Both the position numbers and the translations under genes were made by a program. Under the pieces are notes generated by a model. It was not told the origin of the DNA and ran no database searches. It saw only the letters and a program-made list of their open reading frames with translations. This document shows, one piece after another, positions 1-5,911 of a stretch of DNA of 13,797 bases. The stretch's first letter is position 1, and each line of letters begins with the position of its first letter. Source of the DNA: an uncultured Clostridia bacterium (GTDB lineage: Bacteria; Bacillota_A; Clostridia; Christensenellales; Aristaeellaceae); assembly GCA_946408865.1 (NCBI GenBank), contig CAMJTZ010000038.1, positions 1-13,797 of the forward strand. Reading direction: 5' to 3'.

Positions 1-111
1 CGCTCCGTGGCGCTTTGCGCTTCTGAACGGCGCGGGCGATGCGGGCCTGGCGGGGGCATATGGCTACATTGCGCCGTCGAGCGCGTACTGGTGCGAGCGC
101 CCGCGGCTTTC
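1..111 (+). repeat. DGR variable repeat (VR), left part cut by window edge
   Basis: Positions 1-111 align without gaps to 278-388 (offset 277). There are 15 mismatches. Fourteen fall on adenines of the downstream copy (VR positions 20, 21, 29, 30, 32, 38, 59, 65, 69, 71, 81, 86, 92, 93): seven A to G, six A to T, one A to C. The fifteenth (58, A against G335) is a synonymous third codon position. Of 23 TR adenines in the aligned part, 14 are changed; of 88 non-adenine positions only one differs. The last 18 bp (94-111), at the 3' end where the initiation-of-mutagenic-homing (IMH) element is expected, are identical. The copies diverge from position 112. VR very probably starts upstream of the window. 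Confidence 0.93.
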
Positions 112-151
112 CGGATCTGGGAAAAAGCGGGGTGAATGGCAGGCCGCGTAA
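1..151 (+). CDS. DGR variable (target) protein, C-terminal end only
   Basis: The gene enters from the left edge in frame 2 and stops at TAA 149-151, so only about 49 C-terminal residues are visible. They begin APWRFALLNGAG and end RGEWQAA. The first 111 bp are the variable repeat of a DGR. Reading TR and VR in the same frame shows ten AAY (Asn) codons and two ACG (Thr) codons in TR; in VR these give L, N, G, D, Y, Y, I, S, Y, C and A, A. This is the usual design in which AAY codons are diversified without creating stops. DGR targets are normally C-type-lectin-fold proteins with the VR at the C-terminus, and in phages they are tail tip or receptor-binding proteins. The position just before XkdX-like and lysis genes agrees with a tail fibre role. 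The fold itself cannot be judged because most of the protein lies outside the window. Confidence 0.85.
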   Translation, partial: APWRFALLNGAGDAGLAGAYGYIAPSSAYWCERPRLSGSGKKRGEWQAA

Positions 152-172
152 GCGGCCCGCCAGAGGGGCCGC
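152..172 (+). other. Hairpin just after the DGR target stop codon
   Basis: GCGGCCC (152-158) and GGGCCGC (166-172) form a perfect 7-bp stem with a 7-nt loop, directly after the TAA of the target gene and about 40 bp past the end of VR. There is no T-run behind it, so it is a poor intrinsic terminator. In the Bordetella phage BPP-1 DGR, a hairpin/cruciform downstream of VR is needed for efficient target recognition. The position here suggests the same role, but that is inference. Confidence 0.5.
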
Positions 173-277
173 CCGGCCCCTATATGATCCAGTCTTTACC
201 GTATGGTCGGCAGATTAAAAACAAAAGGGTTTCGTGACATGGTCGGCTTTCAATTTCAACGACTCCTCCGGCGTCCG

Positions 278-388
278 CGCTCCGTGGCGCTTTGCGAATC
301 TGAACAACACGGGCAATGCGGGCCTGGCGGGGGCGAATGGCAACAATACGCCGTCGAACGCGAACTGGAACGAGCGCCCGCGGCTTTC
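278..388 (+). repeat. DGR template repeat (TR)
   Basis: This is the donor copy of the retroelement, adenine-rich at the codon positions that vary in VR. It lies between the target gene and the reverse transcriptase on the same strand, the common DGR order. The right edge is at 388, where similarity to VR ends. The left edge cannot be fixed because the matching VR lies outside the window. The in-frame reading upstream (positions 237-281: TWSAFNFNDSSGVRA) looks like more target-protein sequence, so TR probably begins near 240. A 76-residue open frame crosses it (GTG 234 to stop 464), but this is only the TR read as protein and has no ribosome site. Confidence 0.92.
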
Positions 389-610
389 TGCACGCGAGGG
401 ATGGAAACATCCCGCAGCGAAGGCTCCATGTGGAGCCCAATATGTCACGACGTCCGCGAAATGAAAATCAGCTAATCCCAGCACGGGGCGCAAGCCTCAG
501 GCGCGGCGCAAGGGGCGACCGCGTGCGGCGAGTACGTTTAAGCGGTTCCTGACTTAAGGTTTCGCATGAGGAAAACCGCTGAGTTCAACAGAAAGAATCT
601 TCTCACCGGA
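389..610 (+). ncRNA. DGR RNA 3' part: structured spacer between TR and RT
   Basis: With TR, this fills the 464-bp gene-free stretch from 152 to 615. It holds clear stem-loops: GGGATG/CATCCC with a GAAA loop (398-413); GGCTCC/GGAGCC with loop ATGT (422-437); and AGCGGTT (541-547) pairing with AACCGCT (574-580), extended by CCT/AGG. The stretch between about 480 and 540 is G+C-rich and may fold further. In BPP-1, the non-coding RNA downstream of TR is needed to prime and template mutagenic cDNA synthesis; this segment is in the equivalent place. No protein with a ribosome site is visible here, so there is no Avd-type accessory gene between TR and RT. RNA ends and promoter are not determined. 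Confidence 0.5.
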
Positions 611-615
611 GGTGC

Positions 616-1917
616 ATGAAGGTGCCGAGGCTGTGGCGGGAGTTTGATCACGACCTTGCCTATGTGGCAGCAGAAAAGTGCTTCCGGGATAAATGGCGCA
701 GGGGTGACGTGAGGACCTTCATCGAAGAATGGACGGGCCATTCCCGGTATGATCTGATGAGGGACGAACGGGACAACGGGCATCAGCGTTTCGCACTGAA
801 ATACGAGATCCTGGAAGAGGTCGCCTGCGTGATTGAAGACATGGTAAACGGCATCCAGCGAGGGGAAGATCCTGAGCTGGATCCTGTTTCCGTGAAACCG
901 AGAAGAGACGGGGGAACTGGAAAGATCCGGGACATCGCGGTGCTATGTTACCGGCATCAGCTGCTGGGCCATACGGTGAAGGCCGGAATCGAAAAACTGC
1001 TGAAGGCGCGGATTCTGCCAACGCAGCACGCAAGCATCCCGGACAAGGGACAGACCGGGCTTGCGCGGCAGGTGAAAAGGATGCTGAACCGGAAGCTCGG
1101 CGTCAAATACTTTCAGAAAATGGACGGCGTCCACGCATACGCCAGCATCCAGTACAGCAAGGCGAGCGATCTGATCCGGAAGGAGATCCCGCGGGCAAAG
1201 TGGATCCACGCCTGTATGAAGGCGCTGGGCGATGCGGCACCGGGCGGGTATCTGATCATAGGAGGCTATATTGACGCCTGGCTGTTCAACTATGTGATGA
1301 GCTATGCGCTGCGATATGTGCTGAGCCTTAAGAAAAGCCGGCGCGGGAATGAATACCCGCTGATCATCCGGGCGGTTACGTTCATGGATGACGTGATCCT
1401 GATGGCACGAAGCGAAAGCGGCCTCAAGCAGGCAGTGAAGAAGCTGAGCGAGTGGCTGGCGGATCAGTACGGCATGGCCAGCCGGACAACAACCAGCATC
1501 CTCCGGATCGGGACGATTGAGGAGGAGAAGGAACGAAAAGCGCACACAGGCGCGTGGCGAGGCGTTACGGCGATCGACGCGGGCGGATTCCGGATCAGCC
1601 GGACGCACACAACAATCCGGAAACGGAATGTGCCGCGGATCATCCGCTGCTTCAGCCGCGCGTGGGACGAATACCAGAGGACCGGCACGATCAAACGGCA
1701 GCGGGCCTGCCAGATTATCAGCCGGAACGGCATGATCCGAAACGCGGACTGCCGGAAGTTTGTTGAGAAATATCATGTTGTTCAACTGATGCGGGTGGCC
1801 CGGCGAGTGCAGGCATACTGGAGCCGGGAATACGCGCGAAGACGAAAGGAGAGAATCAGGGATGCTGTTGAAAGACACGACAAGCACTGTGTGGCCCTCT
1901 GCGGTGCTGATGGATGA
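616..1917 (+). CDS. DGR reverse transcriptase
   Basis: A 433-residue protein starting at ATG 616 behind GGAGGT (608-613). It copies TR RNA into adenine-mutagenised cDNA that replaces VR. RT fingers and palm motifs are recognisable in order: KIRDIAVL with CYRHQLLGHTV (about 103-121), ASIPDKGQTGL (139-149), the first catalytic aspartate in KMDGVHAYASI (D170), motif 4 around IGGYIDAWLFN (215-225), and the catalytic FMDD box (256-259). The basic C-terminus (about 310-425) is the expected thumb/nucleic-acid-binding region. Two oddities: the box is FMDD rather than the usual YxDD, and motif 4 reads IGGYIDA where DGR RTs usually carry IGxxxSQ. The length is somewhat above the roughly 300-400 residues usual for DGR RTs. 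The adjacent TR/VR pair makes the assignment firm. Confidence 0.92.
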   Translation: MKVPRLWREFDHDLAYVAAEKCFRDKWRRGDVRTFIEEWTGHSRYDLMRDERDNGHQRFALKYEILEEVACVIEDMVNGIQRGEDPELDPVSVKPRRDGGTGKIRDIAVLCYRHQLLGHTVKAGIEKLLKARILPTQHASIPDKGQTGLARQVKRMLNRKLGVKYFQKMDGVHAYASIQYSKASDLIRKEIPRAKWIHACMKALGDAAPGGYLIIGGYIDAWLFNYVMSYALRYVLSLKKSRRGNEYPLIIRAVTFMDDVILMARSESGLKQAVKKLSEWLADQYGMASRTTTSILRIGTIEEEKERKAHTGAWRGVTAIDAGGFRISRTHTTIRKRNVPRIIRCFSRAWDEYQRTGTIKRQRACQIISRNGMIRNADCRKFVEKYHVVQLMRVARRVQAYWSREYARRRKERIRDAVERHDKHCVALCGADG

Positions 1918-2170
1918 AAATGAGGACGGGAGCAAGACCGTGCGGATCGCCGGAAATGTAACCGAAAGTCAGGAAGGCGAACAGACCGTCTATACATACG
2001 ACGAGGTGCTGTTCACGCTGGAACCGGGACGCACCGAGACCGCGGAGGACATTGAGGCCGATTTGGCCGACTGGTGGGAATACGGAAGCCAGCCGGAAGA
2101 ACCGCTTCCGACACTGGAGGAGCGAGTGGCCGCGATCGAGGACTTCATTATTTCCGGAGGTGAGATCTGA
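1862..2170 (+). CDS. Phage tail-associated small protein, unknown function
   Basis: A 102-residue acidic protein. The start ATG 1862 has AAAGGAGAG (1846-1853) at good spacing, although it overlaps the RT end by 56 bp. The middle looks like alternating beta segments (VRIAGNVTES, VYTYDEVLFTL). The C-terminus ends in a short amphipathic helix, LEERVAAIEDFIIS, of a kind common at the ends of small tail-accessory proteins upstream of XkdX in Firmicutes phages. The gene ends in TGATG, sharing bases with the next start, so the two are translationally coupled. I do not recognise a named family; a tail or tail-fibre accessory role is inferred from position only. Confidence 0.7.
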   Translation: MLLKDTTSTVWPSAVLMDENEDGSKTVRIAGNVTESQEGEQTVYTYDEVLFTLEPGRTETAEDIEADLADWWEYGSQPEEPLPTLEERVAAIEDFIISGGEI

Positions 2171-2307
2171 TGATGTACACGATCATCAAAAATAAGTATA
2201 AACGCCACGAAATCACGGCGGCGCAGGTATGGGAATACGCTGACGCCGGAAAGATCACGGAAGCGCAGGCGATGAGCATTTGCGGGCCGAGACCGAAAGA
2301 AGAATGA
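2170..2307 (+). CDS. XkdX-like small phage protein
   Basis: A 45-residue protein, MMYTIIKNKYKRHEITAAQV and onward, starting at ATG 2170 in the TGATG overlap (a second ATG is at 2173). AGGTG at 2157-2161 serves as the ribosome site. The pattern of an aromatic/basic N-terminus followed by a W/F-x-x-x-GKIT-x-x-[EQ] motif (WEYADAGKITEAQA) matches the short XkdX family found between the tail fibre and holin genes of Bacillus PBSX-type and many clostridial phages. Its biochemical role is not known. It ends in ATGA, coupled to the next gene. Confidence 0.75.
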   Translation: MMYTIIKNKYKRHEITAAQVWEYADAGKITEAQAMSICGPRPKEE

Positions 2308-2549
2308 TGCCGGTAAACGAGTTTTACCGGGTCGTGCCCAGCTGCGGCGGGCTGGTGAACGTGTACCTGACGCCGGGCGAGCCGGTGCCGATGTTTGACA
2401 ACCTGACAGGCCGGATGGATTACAATATCCGGCTGCTGGCGGTGTGCGGAGTTAATCCCGCGGATCCGCAGTGGGGAGGTGATCTGGAGGAACACATCCG
2501 GAGACACTACGCGGCATGGCTGGAAAGCGCAGAGGAAATCGAGATCTGA
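2304..2549 (+). CDS. Small phage protein of unknown function
   Basis: An 81-residue acidic protein starting at ATG 2304, which overlaps the previous stop as ATGA; ATG 2307 is an alternative and an in-frame ATG at 2280 lies inside the XkdX-like gene. It contains LVNVYLTPGEPVPMFDNLTGRM in two parts followed by a charged helical tail (LEEHIRRHYAAWLESAEEIEI region). Residues such as the short beta stretch VNVYL and the PGEP turn give no family match that I recognise. The location between XkdX and membrane proteins suggests a tail-lysis junction gene. Confidence 0.7.
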   Translation: MMPVNEFYRVVPSCGGLVNVYLTPGEPVPMFDNLTGRMDYNIRLLAVCGVNPADPQWGGDLEEHIRRHYAAWLESAEEIEI

Positions 2550-2571
2550 GACAAAGGACGGGTGAGGACTT

Positions 2572-2892
2572 ATGACGGTTTACAACTGGCTGACACTGTT
2601 CGGTGTTCCTGGACTATTTGTGGCACTGGTCGGGTTTATCAAGGTCCAGCTGGCACAAAACAAGGCGATCAAGGAGGGCCTGCAGGCCATACTGAGAGAT
2701 CGCCTGCTGCAGGCATATAAATATTACGAGGAGAAAGGGTATGCTGACGCAGACGACCGGGACAACTGGGAAAACATGTATCAGCAATACCACACGCTCG
2801 GCGCCAACGGCGTGATGGATGACATCCGGGGTAAGTTCCTCGCGCTGCCGACACGGAGACCGAAGAACGGTGGCGGCGGCGGTTTTGCATGA
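2572..2892 (+). CDS. Conserved phage membrane-anchored protein, holin-associated
   Basis: A 106-residue protein from ATG 2572. Residues about 5-24 form one transmembrane segment (WLTLFGVPGLFVALVGFI). Behind it is a cytoplasmic-looking part with the pattern GLQAILRDRLLQAYKYY (36-52), then NWENMYQQYHTLGANGVMDD and a Gly-rich end. The combination of an N-terminal membrane anchor, a LLRDRL-x-Q-x-Y-x-x-Y helix and an NxENMYxQYHxLGxNGVM block is familiar from clostridial phage lysis regions, where it precedes the holin and endolysin. No biochemical function is known to me. It may take part in holin assembly or timing. Confidence 0.75.
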   Translation: MTVYNWLTLFGVPGLFVALVGFIKVQLAQNKAIKEGLQAILRDRLLQAYKYYEEKGYADADDRDNWENMYQQYHTLGANGVMDDIRGKFLALPTRRPKNGGGGGFA

Positions 2893-2903
2893 GGTGAAAA
2901 GGC

Positions 2904-3236
2904 GTGAGTGAGATCCGGATCGATCCGCGGAAACAGTTCTCGAAAAAGCTGGCGCGGTGGACGAGCGTGTTCTGGTTCTTTTACATGACCTGGCTGAGCG
3001 TGATCATGATCCTGCAGCCCGGCGCGGCGCTTTATTCGGTGTATATGGGGATCATCGTTTCGGTGGTGATGATCATGAACGTGGCCGCGTATACGCGGAA
3101 CAGCATATACGAGAAGATGGCGTTCGCGATGCTGAACAAGGCGAAGATCGAGATCGGGCTGAAGAACGGCGGGCAGGCCGGAAAGGAAGATTCCGACGAG
3201 GAGGATCTGAAACCGGAGGAGGAGAGCAACGGATGA
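2904..3236 (+). CDS. Putative holin (two transmembrane segments)
   Basis: A 110-residue protein starting at GTG 2904 with GAGGTG at 2891-2896. Two hydrophobic segments, about residues 20-38 (TSVFWFFYMTWLSVIMILQ) and 44-63 (YSVYMGIIVSVVMIMNVAAY), are separated by a short turn. The N-terminus is basic and the C-terminal tail from about 85 is highly acidic (SDEEDLKPEEES). This is the general form of a class II holin, and the gene sits directly before the endolysin, overlapping its start as ATGA. No family signature is evident beyond topology, so a different small membrane protein of the lysis cassette remains possible. Confidence 0.65.
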   Translation: MSEIRIDPRKQFSKKLARWTSVFWFFYMTWLSVIMILQPGAALYSVYMGIIVSVVMIMNVAAYTRNSIYEKMAFAMLNKAKIEIGLKNGGQAGKEDSDEEDLKPEEESNG

Positions 3237-3976
3237 GCACGACGCGGGAAAAGTTCGTGGATCGGTGCATGGACATCGTGAACGCCAAACCGAAATATGA
3301 GCTGGGCTGCAGTGATCTGAAGAAGTGCGACTGCATCGGGATGCCGAAGTACAGCCTGCGGAAGAACGGCGTGACGCTGACGACAACCGGCACGAACTGG
3401 ACGATGCGGAACCAGGTGCAGAACGTGCGGAAAATCACTGGCGTTTCCGTACTGCGGGTCGGCGACCTGGTGTTCAAGAGCCGAGAACCGGGCCAGGAAG
3501 GGTACAACCTCCCGGCAAAGTACCGGAATGGCGGCAGCGCGTACAACGGCGATCTGAACGATTACTGCCACGTGGGCGTGGTGAAAAGCGTTTCTCCGCT
3601 GCGGATCATCCACATGACCGGGCCGACAGCCAAGACCGACACAACGATCGGGAAATGGAAATGGGCGGCAGATCTGAAACCGGCGTACATCAGCGACGGC
3701 GGCAGCAGTAAACCGGCCACGGAACCGGCGACCGAACCGGTGCCGGTAAAGGAGACAGAGTACGCGATCGTGGTCGCGGAGAAGGGCGCATGGGTGAAGA
3801 TGCGGGCGGAAGCCAGCGGCAGCTGCAAGCTGTATGACGACGTGCCGGTGGGCGCGAAGGTGCAGATCGTGGCGCACGGGTATGACTGGACGCGGATCAG
3901 CTACGGCAGGCGCAAAGGCTGGTACATGATGACGAAGTTCCTGGACACAATCGGGGACGGCGTCGGCAAATATTAA
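3233..3976 (+). CDS. Endolysin: NlpC/P60-like (CHAP-type) peptidase with C-terminal SH3 domain
   Basis: A 247-residue protein. The frame is open further upstream, but the start is set by ATG 3233 overlapping the holin stop (ATGA) behind GGAGGAGAG. The N-terminal half looks like a cysteine peptidase: KKCDCIG with candidate nucleophile C34, and NDYCHVGVV with H113, the expected Cys/His spacing for NlpC/P60 or CHAP enzymes that cleave peptidoglycan stem peptides or cross-bridges. A Thr/Pro-rich linker (about 160-178, KPATEPATEPVPVKE) leads to a C-terminal SH3-type wall-binding domain (about 180-240; GAWVKMRAEASGSCKL, VGAKVQIV, WTRISYGRRKGWYM). There is no signal peptide, so release needs the neighbouring holins. 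It could also act as a tail-linked lysin, but position favours lysis. Confidence 0.85.
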   Translation: MSTTREKFVDRCMDIVNAKPKYELGCSDLKKCDCIGMPKYSLRKNGVTLTTTGTNWTMRNQVQNVRKITGVSVLRVGDLVFKSREPGQEGYNLPAKYRNGGSAYNGDLNDYCHVGVVKSVSPLRIIHMTGPTAKTDTTIGKWKWAADLKPAYISDGGSSKPATEPATEPVPVKETEYAIVVAEKGAWVKMRAEASGSCKLYDDVPVGAKVQIVAHGYDWTRISYGRRKGWYMMTKFLDTIGDGVGKY

Positions 3977-4008
3977 CATTTTGCAACAAACGGGGAGGGA
4001 ATGTATAA

Positions 4009-4416
4009 ATGAGTCAGAGCGACATCACGCTGATCGCGATCGCGGTGGCGGTGATCCTGGCGTTCGTGATCATGATCCTGTTCACGAAGAAGGTGATCAG
4101 GCGCGAAACCGTGGAAGGGATCGCGGACGTGATCCGGGACCTGCCGGTGACGATGGGCAGCGGCCTGTTCGGAAAGATCTATGAGTATTCCCGGACGGCG
4201 GTGCTGGCCGTGGAGCAGCTGGTCAAGAACGGCGAAATCGAGCCGGACAACGAGGCAAGGAAAAACAAAGCGATGGGGATCGTACAGAAGGCTGCGCAGG
4301 TGGACGATGTACCATTCGGCGCGCAGGAAAGCGAGATCGCTGACGCCTGTATCGAGGCGCAGGTGCAGCAGCTGCCGCGGAACCAGAAAACGGTCATCGG
4401 GGACGCTGGCGAGTGA
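4009..4416 (+). CDS. LLH-type phage holin
   Basis: A 135-residue protein from ATG 4009 with GGGGAGGG (3992-3999) upstream. One N-terminal transmembrane helix (about 5-26, DITLIAIAVAVILAFVIMIL) is followed by a long helical region (SRTAVLAVEQLVKNGEIEPD, then RKNKAMGIVQKAAQ). This is the layout of the Listeria/Lactobacillus LLH holin family. As the second membrane protein of the cassette, it may be the holin or an antiholin to the protein at 2904-3236. The 3' end overlaps the convergent recombinase gene by 23 bp, so the two transcription units meet here. Confidence 0.75.
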   Translation: MSQSDITLIAIAVAVILAFVIMILFTKKVIRRETVEGIADVIRDLPVTMGSGLFGKIYEYSRTAVLAVEQLVKNGEIEPDNEARKNKAMGIVQKAAQVDDVPFGAQESEIADACIEAQVQQLPRNQKTVIGDAGE

Positions 4417-5911
4417 TCGACTGGCACACGGGGTGTGGTGGTTCATCTCCACCACACGTGTGCCAGTTAAAGATGATTTTGTAATCATCAGCTGACACAG
4501 TAACCTTATGGACAGCCGCCTGGAGCAGAGTTTTCTGCTGATCAGGCGGCTGTTTTTTTATGCCTTCGCAGGCCGTGATCGCGGCCACGGTGGCTGGGGC
4601 GTCGTAACGGGCGACCGGGCGGCGAAGGGCGGAAGATCTGTTCTGCAGGTCGTCGCGTTCTTTTTCCAGCCGGCGCAGGTCATCAGCCAGGGATAACGGG
4701 GCGTCGGATCCGTGATCGGAAATAAAAGAGACAATGCGGGCGATGCGCTTGTTGATCTCAATGACCTGCTGATCGAGGACACGGGCCTCGGCGGCGTGAT
4801 CCTCGTCTGCTGCGTCGGCGTAATTATTCGCCACAAAACAGGCCCGGCTGATCTCGTCCGTGCCTGCGGTGGCCATTTGTTCCAGAACGGTGAAAACGGC
4901 GTCCTGGAGGGCCTCCAGACGGGCAGGACGGACACAGGTTGACCTGCATGTGTAATAACGCTGTACGGCGCCGGAACGGTCCTTCCCGCCATAATTAAGG
5001 TGCATCAGGCTGCCGCAGGCGGCGCAAAACACGATGCCGGACAGCGGGTAGATCTTCCGGGCGGTGTAGAGGGCCGCGGACGTTTTCGACTGATCCCGAA
5101 GGGCACAGACGCGCTGCCATTCTTCCGGGGTAAGGATGGCCGGAACGCCTCCCGGAACCCGGATGGTTTCCGGAGAGGTGATGCGGTGGCGCGGATCCGC
5201 GCCCAGACGGCGCACGTATGTGCCGGAATAGATCTCATTTTTTAACAAATTATTAAGGTCGGACTTCCCGAAGGGCGTTTTCCGGGTGCCCGGAAAGGTG
5301 AAGGAGTTCAGATAATCGAGGATCAGGCCGTATCCGCTGCGGGACAGGTACATTTCAAAAACGCGGCGGACAACCGGCGCGGCGACAGGATCCAGCTGAT
5401 AATGTTTGTCCTGGTCGATAGCATAACCGAGGGGAACGTGGCCTCCGAGGTATTTACAGTCGCGGGCGAGGTGCTTGTGGGCCATGACGACGCGGTCGGA
5501 GTCCTGCTCGCGTTCCAGCTGGGCAAAAGACGCCAGCAGATTGAGCATCATGCGTCCGGAAGGGGTGGAGGTATCGATCGATTCGGTGACGGAGACCAGG
5601 GTGATGTTCCGCGGCTGGAACACATCCTCGATGATGGTCAGTGTATCCCGGAGAGAACGGGACAGCCGGTCGAGTTTCCAGACAACCACGGCGGACACGG
5701 AACCGGCGCGGCAGTCTGCAAGCAGCTGCTGCAGGGCGGGGCGGTTTATGTTCTTTCCGGAGTACCCGGCGTCCTCATAGATCCGGATCCTGGAGGACGT
5801 CATGGCGGCGTATCCTTCGAGGATCTGGCGCTGGGCGTCGATGGAAATACCGTGAGCAGCCTGTTCCTCGGAAGAAACGCGGGAATAACCAAGGACGAGC
5901 TGATCACTCAT
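4394..5911 (-). CDS. Large serine recombinase (phage integrase)
   Basis: A 505-residue protein. The start ATG 5909-5911 is chosen because it overlaps the upstream stop (ATGAGTGA), and the protein then begins MSDQLVLGYSRVSSEEQ, as family members do; an ATG 60 bp further up would add an unlikely tail. Domains: resolvase catalytic domain 1-150 with nucleophile S13 (YSRVS) and arginines R82 and R85 (LDRLSR); recombinase domain about 155-265 (GGHVPLGYAID, LNNLLKNEIYSGTYV); zinc ribbon C296, C299, C322, C326; coiled coil about 375-430; C-terminal beta end to about 482. It joins attP to a host attB, and with a directionality factor excises the phage. The last 24 residues lie beyond the usual end of the family and are encoded by an inverted repeat (4420-4467). 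Confidence 0.95.
   Translation of the reverse strand: MSDQLVLGYSRVSSEEQAAHGISIDAQRQILEGYAAMTSSRIRIYEDAGYSGKNINRPALQQLLADCRAGSVSAVVVWKLDRLSRSLRDTLTIIEDVFQPRNITLVSVTESIDTSTPSGRMMLNLLASFAQLEREQDSDRVVMAHKHLARDCKYLGGHVPLGYAIDQDKHYQLDPVAAPVVRRVFEMYLSRSGYGLILDYLNSFTFPGTRKTPFGKSDLNNLLKNEIYSGTYVRRLGADPRHRITSPETIRVPGGVPAILTPEEWQRVCALRDQSKTSAALYTARKIYPLSGIVFCAACGSLMHLNYGGKDRSGAVQRYYTCRSTCVRPARLEALQDAVFTVLEQMATAGTDEISRACFVANNYADAADEDHAAEARVLDQQVIEINKRIARIVSFISDHGSDAPLSLADDLRRLEKERDDLQNRSSALRRPVARYDAPATVAAITACEGIKKQPPDQQKTLLQAAVHKVTVSADDYKIIFNWHTCGGDEPPHPVCQSITRQRPR
4420..4467. other. 48-bp near-perfect inverted repeat, candidate attP core
   Basis: The left arm is ACTGGCACAC (4420-4429), three extra G, then GTGTGGTGG (4433-4441). 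After a 7-nt centre TTCATCT (4442-4448), the right arm is CCACCACAC (4449-4457) and GTGTGCCAGT (4458-4467). Nineteen base pairs match, with only the GGG unpaired. Neither side has a T-run, which argues against an intrinsic terminator. attP sites of large serine recombinases are about 50 bp, partly palindromic around a central dinucleotide, and lie next to the recombinase gene, as this does. If it is attP, integration would split the recombinase 3' end. A regulatory RNA hairpin remains an alternative. Confidence 0.5.
4512..4559 (+). terminator. Rho-independent terminator of the tail-lysis operon
   Basis: CAGCCGCCTG (4513-4522) pairs with CAGGCGGCTG (4543-4552). An inner stem AGCAGA (4524-4529) pairs with TCTGCT (4534-4539) around a GTTT loop, and seven T follow (4553-4559). 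The T-run is on the plus strand, so it ends rightward transcription from the lysis genes. It lies wholly inside the minus-strand recombinase gene (residues about 451-467). Confidence 0.85.

Noticed and set aside
234..464. 76-residue open frame across TR
   Set aside because: It is the template repeat read as protein; it has no ribosome site, and its likeness to the target protein is explained by TR/VR homology.
616..1917. Group II intron or retron reverse transcriptase
   Set aside because: No intron ribozyme boundary or msr/msd is visible, and the adjacent TR/VR pair with adenine-specific changes identifies a DGR.
943..1935. Long minus-strand frame opposite the reverse transcriptase
   Set aside because: Mirror of the G+C-rich RT gene; composition is His/Arg/Pro/Ala-rich without domains or ribosome site.
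3032..3979. 315-residue minus-strand frame opposite holin and endolysin
   Set aside because: Antisense shadow of well-supported lysis genes.
4420..4467. Inverted repeat as a bidirectional intrinsic terminator
   Set aside because: No T-run on either strand next to it; a proper terminator lies at 4512-4559.
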